Counted from the stretch's first letter, positions 27,786 to 36,666 are shown. The stretch is 64,000 bases of DNA from Ferruginibacter yonginensis (GCF_042651465.1 NZ_JBHSCZ010000001.1:124001-188000); one strand, 5' to 3'. Numbers and translations: made by a program. The notes: a model not told the origin generated them from the sequence alone.

Positions 27786-28534
27786 TCATAACCTGCATTT
27801 TTTTTGTTACAGCCTTGTTCATGATTTTTTATGTATTGCTTTTTTTGGAGAGAAAAAAGCGGTTTGTTGATGAAAAAAAAATAATGCAACAACAGTTTCA
27901 ACAACAATTGTTGAAATCGCAGATTGAAACGCAAGAAGAAACAATTACTGCACTAGGTAGAGAGTTGCATGATAATGTAGGACAGTTACTCAACAGTACA
28001 AAAATGTTAATTGGTGTAACCCAACGTACAATAACCAATACGCCTGAAACCCTTACCATTGCTGATGAAACCTTAGGTAAAGCCATACATGAATTAAGGG
28101 GATTATCAAAATCATTGAGTAAAGAATGGTTGCAGCAGTTTAACTTAATTGATAATCTAAAAAATGAAGTAAACAGAATAAATGCCGCTAACCAAATTCA
28201 TGTTAACCTCCAAGTATTACATGTAATTACAATTGCAAGTAATAAACAAATAATATTGTTCAGAATTATACAAGAGGCATTGCAAAACGCCATTAAACAT
28301 GCCCAAGCAAAAGTTATTGATATTAAATTTCATCAAGCAAACCATGTTTTTTTTATTAATATTGTTGATGATGGTATTGGTATGCCCATTTCAAATGCAC
28401 CATCAAATGGTATAGGTTTAATAAATATGCAACAACGTACCAATTTACTAGGAGGAACCATACAATGGCATGCTGATCAAAATGGTACTGCGGTTAACAT
28501 TCAGTTGCCAATTAAAAGTTTAGAAAATGATTAG
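27746..28534 (+). CDS. Membrane histidine kinase, NarX-type (HisKA_3)
   Basis: 262 residues. One membrane helix (about 11-34) is followed by a coiled linker (KKIMQQQFQQQLLKSQIETQ) and the HisKA_3 dimerisation helix with phospho-acceptor His75 in GRELHDNVGQLL. The HATPase domain has a clear N-box (RIIQEALQNAIKHAQAK) and G1 and G2 boxes (DDGIGM, NGIGLINMQQR). It has essentially no extracellular sensor, so the signal must come through the membrane or from the preceding polytopic protein, whose gene it overlaps by 40 bp. The response regulator gene overlaps its end by 8 bp. Confidence 0.93.
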   Translation: MQTQTNDITTYIIIITCIFFVTALFMIFYVLLFLERKKRFVDEKKIMQQQFQQQLLKSQIETQEETITALGRELHDNVGQLLNSTKMLIGVTQRTITNTPETLTIADETLGKAIHELRGLSKSLSKEWLQQFNLIDNLKNEVNRINAANQIHVNLQVLHVITIASNKQIILFRIIQEALQNAIKHAQAKVIDIKFHQANHVFFINIVDDGIGMPISNAPSNGIGLINMQQRTNLLGGTIQWHADQNGTAVNIQLPIKSLEND

Positions 28535-29159
28535 AGTTGGTATTGTTGATGATCATCAATTGTTCGTAAAATCGTTGAGTTTAATGTTAGCAACATTTAA
28601 AGATGTTGAAGTTTCTATTGAAGCAAATAGTGGTGCCGATTTACAACAACAATTACACCCTAACACATTGCCCGATATTATATTGTTAGATGTTAACATG
28701 CCTATAATGAATGGTGTAGAAACAGCTAAATGGGTTACTGCAAATTTTCCTACAATTAAATTAGTGGCACTTTCCATGAATAACGATGATAATGATATCA
28801 TTAACATGATAAAAGCTGGCTGCTGTGCTTATTTGTTGAAAGATACGCACCCTAACGAACTAGAAAAAGCTTTGATAGATATTCATCAAAAAGGATTTTA
28901 CCATAGCGATATGAGTAACATCAACTTCCGTAGAATATTGCAAATACAACAACAAGCCTCCATTCAACTAACTGAACGTGAGCTACAATTTTTACAATAT
29001 GCATGTAGCGATTTAACCTACAAAAATATTGCATCACTTATGAATGTAAGTGAAAGCAGGGTAGATGCTTATAGAGAACGCCTATTTGAAAAATTACAAG
29101 TACAAAGTAGGGTAGGCCTTTGTTTAGAGGCCGTTAGAAAAAAACTTATTTCATTGTAA
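28527..29159 (+). CDS. LuxR/NarL family response regulator
   Basis: 210 residues. The receiver domain (1 to ~120) has VDDHQLF, phospho-acceptor Asp55 in IILLDVNMP, and LLKDTHPNELEKA with the conserved Lys. The C-terminal HTH (about 145-205: LTERELQFLQYACSDLTYKNIASLMNVS, then VDAYRERLFEKL) is of the LuxR type. It is encoded with, and overlaps by 8 bp, the HisKA_3 kinase, which is the standard partner for this regulator class. Targets are unknown. A perfect hairpin ends the transcript just after the stop codon. Confidence 0.94.
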   Translation: MIRVGIVDDHQLFVKSLSLMLATFKDVEVSIEANSGADLQQQLHPNTLPDIILLDVNMPIMNGVETAKWVTANFPTIKLVALSMNNDDNDIINMIKAGCCAYLLKDTHPNELEKALIDIHQKGFYHSDMSNINFRRILQIQQQASIQLTERELQFLQYACSDLTYKNIASLMNVSESRVDAYRERLFEKLQVQSRVGLCLEAVRKKLISL

Positions 29160-29195
29160 ATAAACAGCCATAACAATTGTTATGGCTGTTTATTT
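29158..29195. terminator. Perfect 38-bp palindromic bidirectional terminator
   Basis: Two perfect 19-bp arms (29158-29176 and 29177-29195) abut with no spacer; the left arm begins inside the TAA of the LuxR regulator gene. It has A-rich and T-rich ends on both strands and sits between convergent genes. Confidence 0.8.
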
Positions 29196-29212
29196 TGAAG
29201 ATGTAATTAATG

Positions 29213-30844
29213 TTATTGTTTTATCATTTTCAAAACTGTACCATCCTCAAACCTTATTAAGTACATACCTGTTGTTAAATTACTTGTTTCAATTACCGTA
29301 TTGTTATGTTGAAGTATCAGTGTTGAAACTACGGTTCCAGTGGTATTTAAAATTGTTGCTTTTGTACCAACCAAAGGCTGATTAACTGAAATGGTACTTT
29401 TTGTTTTGGTTGGATTAGGGTAAACACTGGCACCAATATTACCATTACCCAATTTTATAATGTTACTATACCTATATTCTGTACTTTGATCTGCTATCAT
29501 TTTTAAACGATAATATACTTGGCCATTTATTTTATAATAGTCGTTGTATTGAAAATTTTCTTGTCCGTTTGTTGCAATATTTGCGATACTTTCAAATTGA
29601 TACCCATCGCTACTTCTTTCAATTTCAAACCTAGTGGTGTTTATTGTTGCAGCAGCTTTCCATTGTATTAATTGATAGCCCTCTTTTTTTATGGCATTAA
29701 AACTTATAAGTTGAATTGGTAAAATACTGTTGGTGGTTTTTACAAAAAAACCACTAAAACCAGTAACAGGTACGGTAACTTCCCACCTAGAAAAAGTTGC
29801 ATTCCATATAATGGCAGCATCTGATGGGTTAATGGTAATGGGGGTGCCTGTGTAACTATTGGGTAAACCTGTTTCATCGCTACTAGTTCCTGGTCTTTTT
29901 TCAATTCTTAAATTGGCTATACCAGCTGCATCAGCAGCATTAACCGGCAATTTTAAAGCATTTACTGCGTTAAAATCATTAAACTCTTGTTGTGTAAAAT
30001 ATAGTATTACATTACCAGTGGCTGTGCTAGCATTGTTTTCTGGTGTTATTTCATAATGTCTTTTTACATATTGTGCTGGCTGTGTAGTCTCTAACCAAAC
30101 TCTTGCGGCTGTTGTGCCATTTACAGGGTTAGCACCGGTGCCTGTTACCCTACAAACCAATTGATCGCATTTGGCAGCATAGGTATTGGTGGCATTATTA
30201 CTTTGGTTTACAAAAACTTTATTAGTATTTACAGTACTCAATGTTTGTGCTTGGTTTAAATTGCCTGTATAGTAGTGCACTATACAGTTAACTAAACGAT
30301 AATTATAATCGGCTCCAAATGGGTAAGATTTACCGATGCCGCTACTTAAAGTTATATTAGCGTCAGCTACAGCAACTGAAGGTGCTGCAATATTGGTATA
30401 CCTAATACCTGCAGGAATTCCACCATCATTATTAGTCACATAAAAAGATACCATACCATTTGCAGGTATAGTTACACTTAATTCAATTGGGAGAGGCGTT
30501 ACATTATTGGTACCTAAAGCAGTTACTGAAAAAGGACAGCCTGGTGCTAACGTCCATGCTGCTGCATTGGTTGTAAACCCAACATAATCTCCTGTTTTAT
30601 AATAAATTTCAAATTCACCAGCACTAAAACCAATGCAGTTAAAATCAAAACCAGTAATGGTTACAGGTGAACTATTGGCCGTAATACTAAACATAACTCC
30701 TTTGTTGGAGTTGTTAGATACGAAAGATGTGCTAGCTGTATAGTCTGTACATTGTGCATTTATTGTATTACTAAAAAATAATGCTGCAATCATTATTGCA
30801 ATAGCATTAAAAATGCTGGTTGGCTTTTGTAAAATTAGGTTCAT
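29213..30844 (-). CDS. Type IX secretion cargo protein with C-terminal sorting domain
   Basis: 543 residues. A signal peptide (ending SNTINAQ) precedes a beta-rich region with two early Cys residues (CTDYTAS, DFNCIGF). The middle has the TTQPAQYVKRHYEITPENNA and FSRWEVTVPVTGFSGFF segments that I associate with Bacteroidota surface proteins. A fibronectin-like block (FNAIKKEGYQLIQWKAA, RFEIERSSDGYQFESIANI) leads to a type A type IX sorting domain (VYPNPTKTKSTISV, TGMYLIRF, KMIKQ). Export through type IX secretion to the surface or medium is predicted. Function is unknown. Confidence 0.88.
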   Translation of the reverse strand: MNLILQKPTSIFNAIAIMIAALFFSNTINAQCTDYTASTSFVSNNSNKGVMFSITANSSPVTITGFDFNCIGFSAGEFEIYYKTGDYVGFTTNAAAWTLAPGCPFSVTALGTNNVTPLPIELSVTIPANGMVSFYVTNNDGGIPAGIRYTNIAAPSVAVADANITLSSGIGKSYPFGADYNYRLVNCIVHYYTGNLNQAQTLSTVNTNKVFVNQSNNATNTYAAKCDQLVCRVTGTGANPVNGTTAARVWLETTQPAQYVKRHYEITPENNASTATGNVILYFTQQEFNDFNAVNALKLPVNAADAAGIANLRIEKRPGTSSDETGLPNSYTGTPITINPSDAAIIWNATFSRWEVTVPVTGFSGFFVKTTNSILPIQLISFNAIKKEGYQLIQWKAAATINTTRFEIERSSDGYQFESIANIATNGQENFQYNDYYKINGQVYYRLKMIADQSTEYRYSNIIKLGNGNIGASVYPNPTKTKSTISVNQPLVGTKATILNTTGTVVSTLILQHNNTVIETSNLTTGMYLIRFEDGTVLKMIKQ

Positions 30845-30965
30845 TTGAAAGGTTATTTCATAAAATTACAGCGAACCTTTTTCAACAAAAAGTACCATAG
30901 TTCAATAAGTCGTAAACGACAAAATTTTGTACATCAACAACAAATTTGCAACTGTGTAACCAATA

Positions 30966-32099
30966 TTATTTATGCACAAATCTTATAGTGCCACTTTTTT
31001 GTAAGTCAGATGTTATCCTTACTTCATAACGTTTTTTACCATCGGTTACAATCATTAATGCTGTGTTTGGTGGTAGTGTGCCAAGGTTATCAGCATACAT
31101 TACCAATTCATTTACTTCATCGTTATTTACCGGTAAATCAATCATAATGGCATTTTGCGTTAAACGTTTGTGTGCTAATAATACTTTGCCATTATAAAAT
31201 AATGATACGCTATCGCCATCTACTTCGCCATTATCATATAACTCAATTTTTACTGTTGGGTTTTCAACTATAACCGTTTGTAACACATTGGTATTTCTTT
31301 TTTCAAACCCAGGAGGAATAACCGTTGTAGGGGTTGTTGGTTTAGGTGTATTAACTGCAATTGGAGTTGTTGGTTCCGTGTTATTAGTAGGTTGGGTAAC
31401 AGCAGCTTTTGTTGTTATGGTGTTTTTTGCTGTTGTGGTAGGTTTATTAACCACCATATTTTTTTGCTTAGTCACTACAGGTGTAGTTGGCTTAACTTTA
31501 TTAGCTGGTGTTGCTGCCACTACAGGCGCTTTAGTAGCAGGCTTTTTGGCAACCGTTGGGTTAGTAAAAGCAGGTTTTGTGGTAACCGATTCTGGATCTT
31601 TTTTATTATTTATTTTTTTTGCTAAAGGTGATATTTCAGTTAGTTGCCTTTTGGTTAATACAGTAGTACCATAACCAGTGTTGCTAATATCCTGCCCTGG
31701 CGCAGGCTTCCAAGTACCTTCTAATATTTCATTATCACCTTCTTTACGCCAAACCAATTTATGTAACTGAAAACTATTGCTGATGTTAACTGGTACATTT
31801 GTTTTTGTACGAGCAATTTCTGAAATTTCAATAGTTTTATTTTTTTTATCGGCAGTGCCTTTTAAAGTACAGATGGTGTAATACTTAATACCATCGCTTG
31901 AAAAATAAGTATACGAATAACCCGTTACCTCTTTGCCATTAATGTCAATATCTAACACATAATCGCATTTATCGCCGCCCCACGAAAAACGTGACGTACT
32001 GTTGTCAATAAAATATCCTTTCCATTGACCTTTAAAATTTTGTGTAAAACCAATAAAACAACTACCTACAAAAATTAAGGTTAATAAAAATTTATTCAT
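30966..32099 (-). CDS. Secreted protein with Thr/Pro/Lys-rich linker, unknown function
   Basis: 377 residues with a signal peptide (MNKFLLTLIFVG ... IGFTQ); a TTG three codons upstream is rejected. The N-terminal ~150 residues form a beta-type domain (FKGQWKGYFIDNSTS, GYSYTYFSSDGIKYYTICTLKG, EGTWKPAPG), reminiscent of lipocalin-like or MORN-free beta barrels. Residues ~165-270 are a low-complexity Thr/Pro/Lys/Ala linker. The last ~100 residues form a second beta domain (VKIELYDNGEVDGDSVSLFYNGKVLL) that resembles the C-terminal domains of other Bacteroidota envelope proteins. The linker suggests a protein spanning a wall or surface layer. Function is unknown. Confidence 0.8.
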   Translation of the reverse strand: MNKFLLTLIFVGSCFIGFTQNFKGQWKGYFIDNSTSRFSWGGDKCDYVLDIDINGKEVTGYSYTYFSSDGIKYYTICTLKGTADKKNKTIEISEIARTKTNVPVNISNSFQLHKLVWRKEGDNEILEGTWKPAPGQDISNTGYGTTVLTKRQLTEISPLAKKINNKKDPESVTTKPAFTNPTVAKKPATKAPVVAATPANKVKPTTPVVTKQKNMVVNKPTTTAKNTITTKAAVTQPTNNTEPTTPIAVNTPKPTTPTTVIPPGFEKRNTNVLQTVIVENPTVKIELYDNGEVDGDSVSLFYNGKVLLAHKRLTQNAIMIDLPVNNDEVNELVMYADNLGTLPPNTALMIVTDGKKRYEVRITSDLQKSGTIRFVHK

Positions 32100-32118
32100 T
32101 CTTTCCAAATTTTAATCA

Positions 32119-32147
32119 CAAAAGTAAATTTTAATCTACGAAACAAA
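32119..32147 (-). promoter_or_regulatory. Bacteroidota-type promoter for the linker protein gene
   Basis: On the minus strand, TTTG (32144-32147) is followed after 17 bp by TACTTTTG (32119-32126), a good match to the phylum's consensus. Transcription would start about 15 nt before the ATG at 32099. Confidence 0.6.
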
Positions 32148-32181
32148 TTGAATTAAACAGTACTATTCGCAAAGAGTTCGT

Positions 32182-32189
32182 TAAATTTG
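32182..32189 (+). promoter_or_regulatory. Candidate -7 element for thrS
   Basis: TAAATTTG fits TAnnTTTG and lies 33 bp ahead of the thrS ATG. No matching -33 box is visible at the usual distance. Confidence 0.4.
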
Positions 32190-32222
32190 TACTTCTTATA
32201 AATGTTTTGAAGTTTACAAACA

Positions 32223-34160
32223 ATGATGATTAAAATTACATTGCCTGATGGTTCTGTTAGAGAATTTGAAAAAGGCGTAACTGCTATGGGTGTTGCAAAA
32301 TCCATTAGCGAAGGACTGGCCAAAAAAGTATTGGCAGCTAGCGTAAATGACCAAGTTTGGGATGCTACCCGTGCTATCGAAACGGATGCTACTTTAAAAT
32401 TATTAACCTGGGACGATGCCGATGCTAAATCAACCTTTCGCCACTCTACAGCGCATTTAATGGCCGAGGCAGTGCAAAGTATGTTTCCTAAAGTAAAATT
32501 TTGGGTGGGGCCTGCTGTTGAAAATGGTTTTTATTATGATATGGATTTAGGCGATGCAACCCTTACTGAAGAGCACTTGGTTCAACTTGAAAAGAAGATG
32601 GCCGAGTTAGCTAAAAAGAACAGCAGCTTCGACAGAAAACCTATAAGCAAACAAGATGCTATTAACTATTTCACTGAAAAAGGTGATGAGTATAAATTAG
32701 ACCTTTTAAGCAACCTTGCTGATGGTGAAATTACATTTTATACCCAAGGCGATTTTACTGATTTGTGCCGTGGGCCACATATCCCTAATACTTCATTTAT
32801 AAAAGCAGTGAAGTTAATGAGTGTGGCTGGTGCTTATTGGAAAGGCGATGAAAAAAACAAACAACTTACCAGAGTATACGGTACATCTTTCCCTAACCAA
32901 AAAGAGTTAGATGAGTATTTGTTGATGTTAGAAGAAGCTAAAAAACGTGACCACCGCAAGTTGGGTAAAGAGTTGGGCATTTTTACTATGGATGATGATG
33001 TTGGGCAAGGTTTGCCATTATGGTTACCAAACGGTACCATCATTATTGAAGAGTTAGAAAAGTTAGCGAAAGAAACAGAAAATGCAGCAGGTTACAAAAG
33101 GGTAGTTACACCTCATATTGCTAAAGAAAGCATGTATTTAACCAGTGGGCATTTACCTTATTATGCAGATAGTATGTTTCCGCCAATGGAGTTAGATGGT
33201 ACCAAGTACTATCTAAAGGCAATGAACTGTCCGCATCACCACAAAATTTTTGATGCTGAACCAAAAAGTTATAAAGATTTACCTTTCCGTATTGCTGAAT
33301 ATGGTACTTGTTACCGTTATGAGCAAAGTGGTGAATTGTTTGGTTTAATGAGGGTGCGTTGTTTGCACATGAACGATGCTCATATTTATTGTAACAAAGA
33401 GCAGTTTGCACAAGAGTTTCGTGCAGTTAACGAAATGTACATCAAGTATTTCAACATATTTGGGGTAGATAAATACGTAATGCGCCTTAGTTTACACGAT
33501 CCTGAAAAGTTAGGTCAAAAATATGTAAACGAACCAACGCTATGGGCAGAAACCGAAACAATGGTTCGCAACGCTTTAATTGAACTCAACATACCATACG
33601 TTGAAGTAAAAGATGAAGCGGCATTTTACGGCCCAAAAATTGACGTACAAATTTGGAGTGCCATTGGTAGAGAGTTTACATTGGCTACGAATCAGGTAGA
33701 TTTTAATAGTGGAAATAAATTCAAATTATCGTTTACTAATAAAGACAATTCACCTGAAGTACCTTTAATTATTCACAGAGCGCCTTTGGGTACACATGAG
33801 CGTTTTATTGGTTTCTTATTAGAGCACTATGCTGGTAAATTCCCAACTTGGTTGGCACCATTACAAGTGAAAATTTTGCCTATCAGCGATAAGTTTATGG
33901 ATTATGCCCATGAAGTGTTGGCAAAACTTAAAAAAGCAGATATTCGTGCAGAAATTGACGATAGAAACGAAAAAATTGGTAAAAAAATTAGAGATACTGA
34001 ATTGTCGAGAGTACCGTATATGCTGGTGTTTGGTGAAAAAGAAATTGCTTCAAATGCAGTAGCAGTACGTAGGCAAGGTAAAGGTGATATTGGTGTGCAA
34101 GATATTGATACCTTTGTGGAAGCCCTCGTTGCAGAAATAAAAGAACGTAGAGGCGAATAA
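32223..34160 (+). CDS. thrS: Threonine-tRNA ligase
   Basis: 645-residue class II aminoacyl-tRNA synthetase charging tRNA-Thr in the cytoplasm. Order of domains: TGS (1-62, MIKITLPDGSVREF), the editing domain with STAHLMAEAVQ near residue 75 and the DLCRGPHI Cys/His site, the catalytic core with zinc-binding Cys near residue 335 (MNCPHHHKIF), motif 2 (FRIAEYGTCYRYE), motif 3 (HRAPLGTHERFIGFL), and the anticodon-binding domain (QVKILPISDKF). Length is normal. Two ATG codons stand in tandem at 32223 and 32226. It heads the translation block thrS-infC-rluF-rpmI-rplT. Confidence 0.97.
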   Translation: MMIKITLPDGSVREFEKGVTAMGVAKSISEGLAKKVLAASVNDQVWDATRAIETDATLKLLTWDDADAKSTFRHSTAHLMAEAVQSMFPKVKFWVGPAVENGFYYDMDLGDATLTEEHLVQLEKKMAELAKKNSSFDRKPISKQDAINYFTEKGDEYKLDLLSNLADGEITFYTQGDFTDLCRGPHIPNTSFIKAVKLMSVAGAYWKGDEKNKQLTRVYGTSFPNQKELDEYLLMLEEAKKRDHRKLGKELGIFTMDDDVGQGLPLWLPNGTIIIEELEKLAKETENAAGYKRVVTPHIAKESMYLTSGHLPYYADSMFPPMELDGTKYYLKAMNCPHHHKIFDAEPKSYKDLPFRIAEYGTCYRYEQSGELFGLMRVRCLHMNDAHIYCNKEQFAQEFRAVNEMYIKYFNIFGVDKYVMRLSLHDPEKLGQKYVNEPTLWAETETMVRNALIELNIPYVEVKDEAAFYGPKIDVQIWSAIGREFTLATNQVDFNSGNKFKLSFTNKDNSPEVPLIIHRAPLGTHERFIGFLLEHYAGKFPTWLAPLQVKILPISDKFMDYAHEVLAKLKKADIRAEIDDRNEKIGKKIRDTELSRVPYMLVFGEKEIASNAVAVRRQGKGDIGVQDIDTFVEALVAEIKERRGE

Positions 34161-34262
34161 TTTTTGTAATTTTAATATGTTTTTAAGGCAGATCATTCAT
34201 TTAAAAATAAAATAGTTGCAATACGCTACGAACTGCCGGTGGCAAATTGCAATACAAAACAA

Positions 34263-34919
34263 ATGGCATTTCCTCCAAGACCGCCCCGTGGAGCGTTTAA
34301 TCCGCGGTTTAAAAAAGAGCAACAGCAAGAGCATCGTACCAACCATATGATCAAATCGCCAGAAGTGCGTTTGGTTGGTGAAAACATTGAGCCTGGTATT
34401 TTTTCTTTATCAGCAGCCAATGCCATCGCTCAAGAGTTAGGGTTAGATTTGGTTGAAATTTCTCCAGGCGCTAATCCTCCAGTTTGTAGGGTTATCGACT
34501 ACAACAAGTTTTTGTACGAAGAAAAGAAGAAGAAAAAGGAAATGAAAGCGAAAGCCAAAACCAGTGAGGTGAAGGAAATTCGTTTTACGCCCAATACCGA
34601 CGATCATGACTTCGACTTTAAAGTAAAACATGCCGAAAAGTTCTTAGAAGATGGTAACAAAGTAAAAGCACACGTTCAATTTAAAGGTCGTGCTATCATG
34701 TTTAAAGAAAGAGGTGAATTGCTTTTATTGAAATTTGCTGATGCATTAAAAGATGTAAGTGCTTTAGAAGGATTACCAAAATTAGAAGGTAAACGTATGC
34801 AGGTGATGTTAGCACCACGTATTGTGAAAAAGAAATCAGGTAACGAGCTAGGTAAATTACATAAAGAAAAACCAGCTGATGCTACACCAGCCCCCCAAGC
34901 TGATGCCAGCGCTGAATAA
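34263..34919 (+). CDS. infC: Translation initiation factor IF-3
   Basis: 218 residues. The N-domain (HMIKSPEVRLVGENIEPGIFSLSAANAIAQ and VEISPGANPPVCRVIDYNKFLYEEKKKKKE, each seen in pieces) and the C-domain (VKEIRFTPNTDDHDFDFKVKHAEKFL, KAHVQFKGRAIMF) are intact, with a Pro/Ala-rich tail. IF-3 binds the 30S subunit and governs start-codon choice. I prefer the ATG giving MAFPPRPPRGAF; an upstream in-frame GTG at 34239 is possible and rare starts are known for infC, so the start is not certain. It lies 102 bp after thrS. Its transcript is closed by a hairpin before rluF. Confidence 0.95.
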   Translation: MAFPPRPPRGAFNPRFKKEQQQEHRTNHMIKSPEVRLVGENIEPGIFSLSAANAIAQELGLDLVEISPGANPPVCRVIDYNKFLYEEKKKKKEMKAKAKTSEVKEIRFTPNTDDHDFDFKVKHAEKFLEDGNKVKAHVQFKGRAIMFKERGELLLLKFADALKDVSALEGLPKLEGKRMQVMLAPRIVKKKSGNELGKLHKEKPADATPAPQADASAE

Positions 34920-34944
34920 ATAATTTCTTAAAAAAATTATCATA

Positions 34945-34977
34945 GAGTTGCCTCTTTTATTTGAGGCAACTTTTTTT
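34945..34977 (+). terminator. Rho-independent terminator after infC
   Basis: GTTGCCTC (34947-34954) pairs with GAGGCAAC (34963-34970), with an 8-nt loop and seven T afterwards. It falls between infC and rluF, separating them in the translation block. Confidence 0.8.
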
Positions 34978-34992
34978 ATAAATACCCTTTTT

Positions 34993-35727
34993 ATGGATGT
35001 TAGTTTAAATAAATATATAAGCGATACCGGCTTTTGTAGCAGAAGAGCTGCTGATAAATATATTGAAGAATGTAGGGTAACCATAAATGGTAAAGATGCT
35101 GATAAGGGCAACAGAGTAAAACCCGGCGATGTAGTAAAAATTGATGGTGAACCATTGAAAAAGAAAACAGCCCCGGTGTACCTTATGCTCAACAAACCCA
35201 AAGGCGTTACCTGCACTACTGATGTAAAAGATAAAACCAACATTGTTGACTTTGTTAATCATAAAACAAGGATATTTCCTATTGGTAGGCTTGATAAATT
35301 GTCTGAAGGCTTAATTTTTTTAACCAACGATGGTGACATCGTCAATAAAATATTGAGAGCAGGTAATGGTCATGAAAAAGAATACATAGTTACCACTGAT
35401 AAAAAAATTGATTTCGAATTTGTAAACGCCATGCGTAATGGTGTTAAAATTTTAGGCACTATCACTAAACCTTGTTTTGTAAAACAAGAAGGAGAAAACC
35501 GTTTCAAAATAATTTTAACCCAAGGTTTAAACAGGCAAATACGACGCATGTGTGAGGTATTAGGCTTTAAGGTAACATCGCTCAAACGAGTAAGAATTAT
35601 GAGTTTTACTACCAAAGGTATTGAGCCCGGTAAGTGGCGGTATTTTACGCCAAATGAAATTGATACTCTTAATGAGCTACTTAAAAACAGTAAAAAAACA
35701 GCAGGTGAAGAGGGTATGGGTGAATAA
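34993..35727 (+). CDS. rluF: 23S rRNA pseudouridine(2604) synthase RluF-like
   Basis: 244 residues. An N-terminal S4 RNA-binding domain (about 1-65: LNKYISDTGFCSRRAADKYIE, KPGDVVKIDGEP) is followed by the RsuA/RluF-type catalytic domain with the active-site Asp in GRLDKLSEGLIFLTNDGD (Asp ~106). The segment ending HEKEY and the QGLNRQIRRMCE motif closely match E. coli RluF as I recall it. The enzyme modifies U2604 of 23S rRNA and can also act on tRNA-Tyr U35 in E. coli. The start is the ATG giving MDVSLNKY; the earlier in-frame ATG lies within the terminator hairpin. Position between infC and rpmI is unusual. Confidence 0.92.
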   Translation: MDVSLNKYISDTGFCSRRAADKYIEECRVTINGKDADKGNRVKPGDVVKIDGEPLKKKTAPVYLMLNKPKGVTCTTDVKDKTNIVDFVNHKTRIFPIGRLDKLSEGLIFLTNDGDIVNKILRAGNGHEKEYIVTTDKKIDFEFVNAMRNGVKILGTITKPCFVKQEGENRFKIILTQGLNRQIRRMCEVLGFKVTSLKRVRIMSFTTKGIEPGKWRYFTPNEIDTLNELLKNSKKTAGEEGMGE

Positions 35728-35763
35728 ATTTGAAATGTATGCGTACTTTTTAAATAATTTCCT

Positions 35764-35771
35764 TACTTTTG
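35764..35771 (+). promoter_or_regulatory. Candidate -7 element for rpmI-rplT
   Basis: TACTTTTG matches TAnnTTTG, 36 bp after the rluF stop. It predicts a ~95-nt leader before rpmI, which may hold a ribosomal-protein autoregulatory structure; GTTCGTCTGTTCGAAC at 35822-35837 can form a small hairpin. Confidence 0.5.
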
Positions 35772-35871
35772 CACTCCGAAAAGAGCAATCTTTTTAGACA
35801 TTTCCCACAAGGCTCCATAAGTGTTCGTCTGTTCGAACCGCCAGCAGGGAGTAACATTAATAAGTTATATA

Positions 35872-36069
35872 ATGCCAAAGGTAAAAACAAACAGCAGCGC
35901 AAAAAAGCGCTTTAAAGTTACCGGTACAGGTAAAATTACTTTCCAAAAGGCTTTCAAACGCCACATTCTTACCAAAAAATCTACCAAACGCAAACGTGCA
36001 ATGCGTAAAGATGGTGTAGTTGATTCAACCAACTTACACTTTGTAAGAAGATTGCTTGGAATGAAATAA
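35872..36069 (+). CDS. rpmI: 50S ribosomal protein L35
   Basis: 65 residues, highly basic (MPKVKTNSSAKKRFKVTGTG, then HILTKKSTKRKR), typical L35 length and pattern. The start is the ATG giving MPKVKT; the open frame upstream is non-coding leader. rplT follows 61 bp downstream and the pair forms the usual operon, here separated from infC by rluF. Confidence 0.97.
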   Translation: MPKVKTNSSAKKRFKVTGTGKITFQKAFKRHILTKKSTKRKRAMRKDGVVDSTNLHFVRRLLGMK

Positions 36070-36130
36070 ACCAGTTGCCCAAGCAATTAAAGCAGGGTAA
36101 ATCAACCATTAACTTTAAAAAAAATTAAAT

Positions 36131-36475
36131 ATGCCACGTTCAGTAAATGCAGTAGCCAGCAGGGCACGCAGAAAAAGAATTTTAAAAGCCGCTAAAGGAT
36201 ATTACGGCAAACGTAAAAATGTATATACCGTTGCGAAAAACGTAATGGAAAAAGGCCTTACTTACAGCTATGTAGGCCGTAAATTAAAGAAAAGAGAATA
36301 CCGTACTTTATGGATTGCTCGTATTAACGCAGCCGTAAGAGCAGAAGGTATTACTTACAGCGAATTCATACACAAATTAACTGAAAAGAAAATCGACTTA
36401 AACCGTAAGGTATTAGCTGATTTAGCTATGAACGAGCCAGAAGCTTTTAAGCGTTTGGTAGAATCAGTAAAATAG
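36131..36475 (+). CDS. rplT: 50S ribosomal protein L20
   Basis: 114 residues: MPRSVNAVASRARRKRILKAAKGYYGKRKN at the start (shown here only in part as the family signature AKGYYGKRKN), YVGRKLKKREYRTLWIARIN and a C-terminal helix. L20 is an early assembly protein of the 50S subunit and in some bacteria represses its own operon. It follows rpmI and is closed by a strong terminator. Confidence 0.97.
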   Translation: MPRSVNAVASRARRKRILKAAKGYYGKRKNVYTVAKNVMEKGLTYSYVGRKLKKREYRTLWIARINAAVRAEGITYSEFIHKLTEKKIDLNRKVLADLAMNEPEAFKRLVESVK

Positions 36476-36493
36476 TGTTACAAAATCATATAC

Positions 36494-36530
36494 AAAAAGC
36501 CATCTTACTTAAGATGGCTTTTTTATTTTT
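36494..36530 (+). terminator. Rho-independent terminator after rplT
   Basis: A 14-bp stem (36494-36507 with 36510-36523) including GCCATCTTA/TAAGATGGC, a 2-nt loop and a T-rich tail. Confidence 0.85.
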
Positions 36531-36576
36531 CACCAACTTGATATAGTACCTTTACAATGCAAATTTTTGAATTGTT

Positions 36577-36666
36577 ATGTGGCCACTCATCATCTTCTTG
36601 TTACTGTTTTCAACAGCCTTGGCAGTAGTATTAATTAAAATCATTATTTACTACAACAAAAAATAA
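36577..36666 (+). CDS. Putative 29-residue single-helix membrane peptide
   Basis: An ATG-to-TAA frame of 29 codons between rplT and the decarboxylase gene. It encodes MWPLIIFLLLFSTALAVVL followed by IKIIIYYNKK, i.e. one hydrophobic helix with a basic C-terminal end, the usual form of a bacterial small membrane protein. A -7-like TACCTTTA (36547-36554) lies upstream, and a perfect 10-bp hairpin begins at the stop codon. It is not homologous to anything I can name. The isolated position with its own apparent terminator supports a real transcription unit. Confidence 0.5.
   Translation: MWPLIIFLLLFSTALAVVLIKIIIYYNKK

Noticed and set aside
31288..31674. 128-codon hydrophobic ORF antisense to the linker protein
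   Set aside because: It is the complement of the Thr/Pro/Lys low-complexity linker, which reads as Val/Gly/Leu on the other strand.
34239..34262. GTG upstream start for infC
   Set aside because: Adds eight residues not expected in IF-3; ATG at 34263 is preferred, although rare infC starts keep this open.
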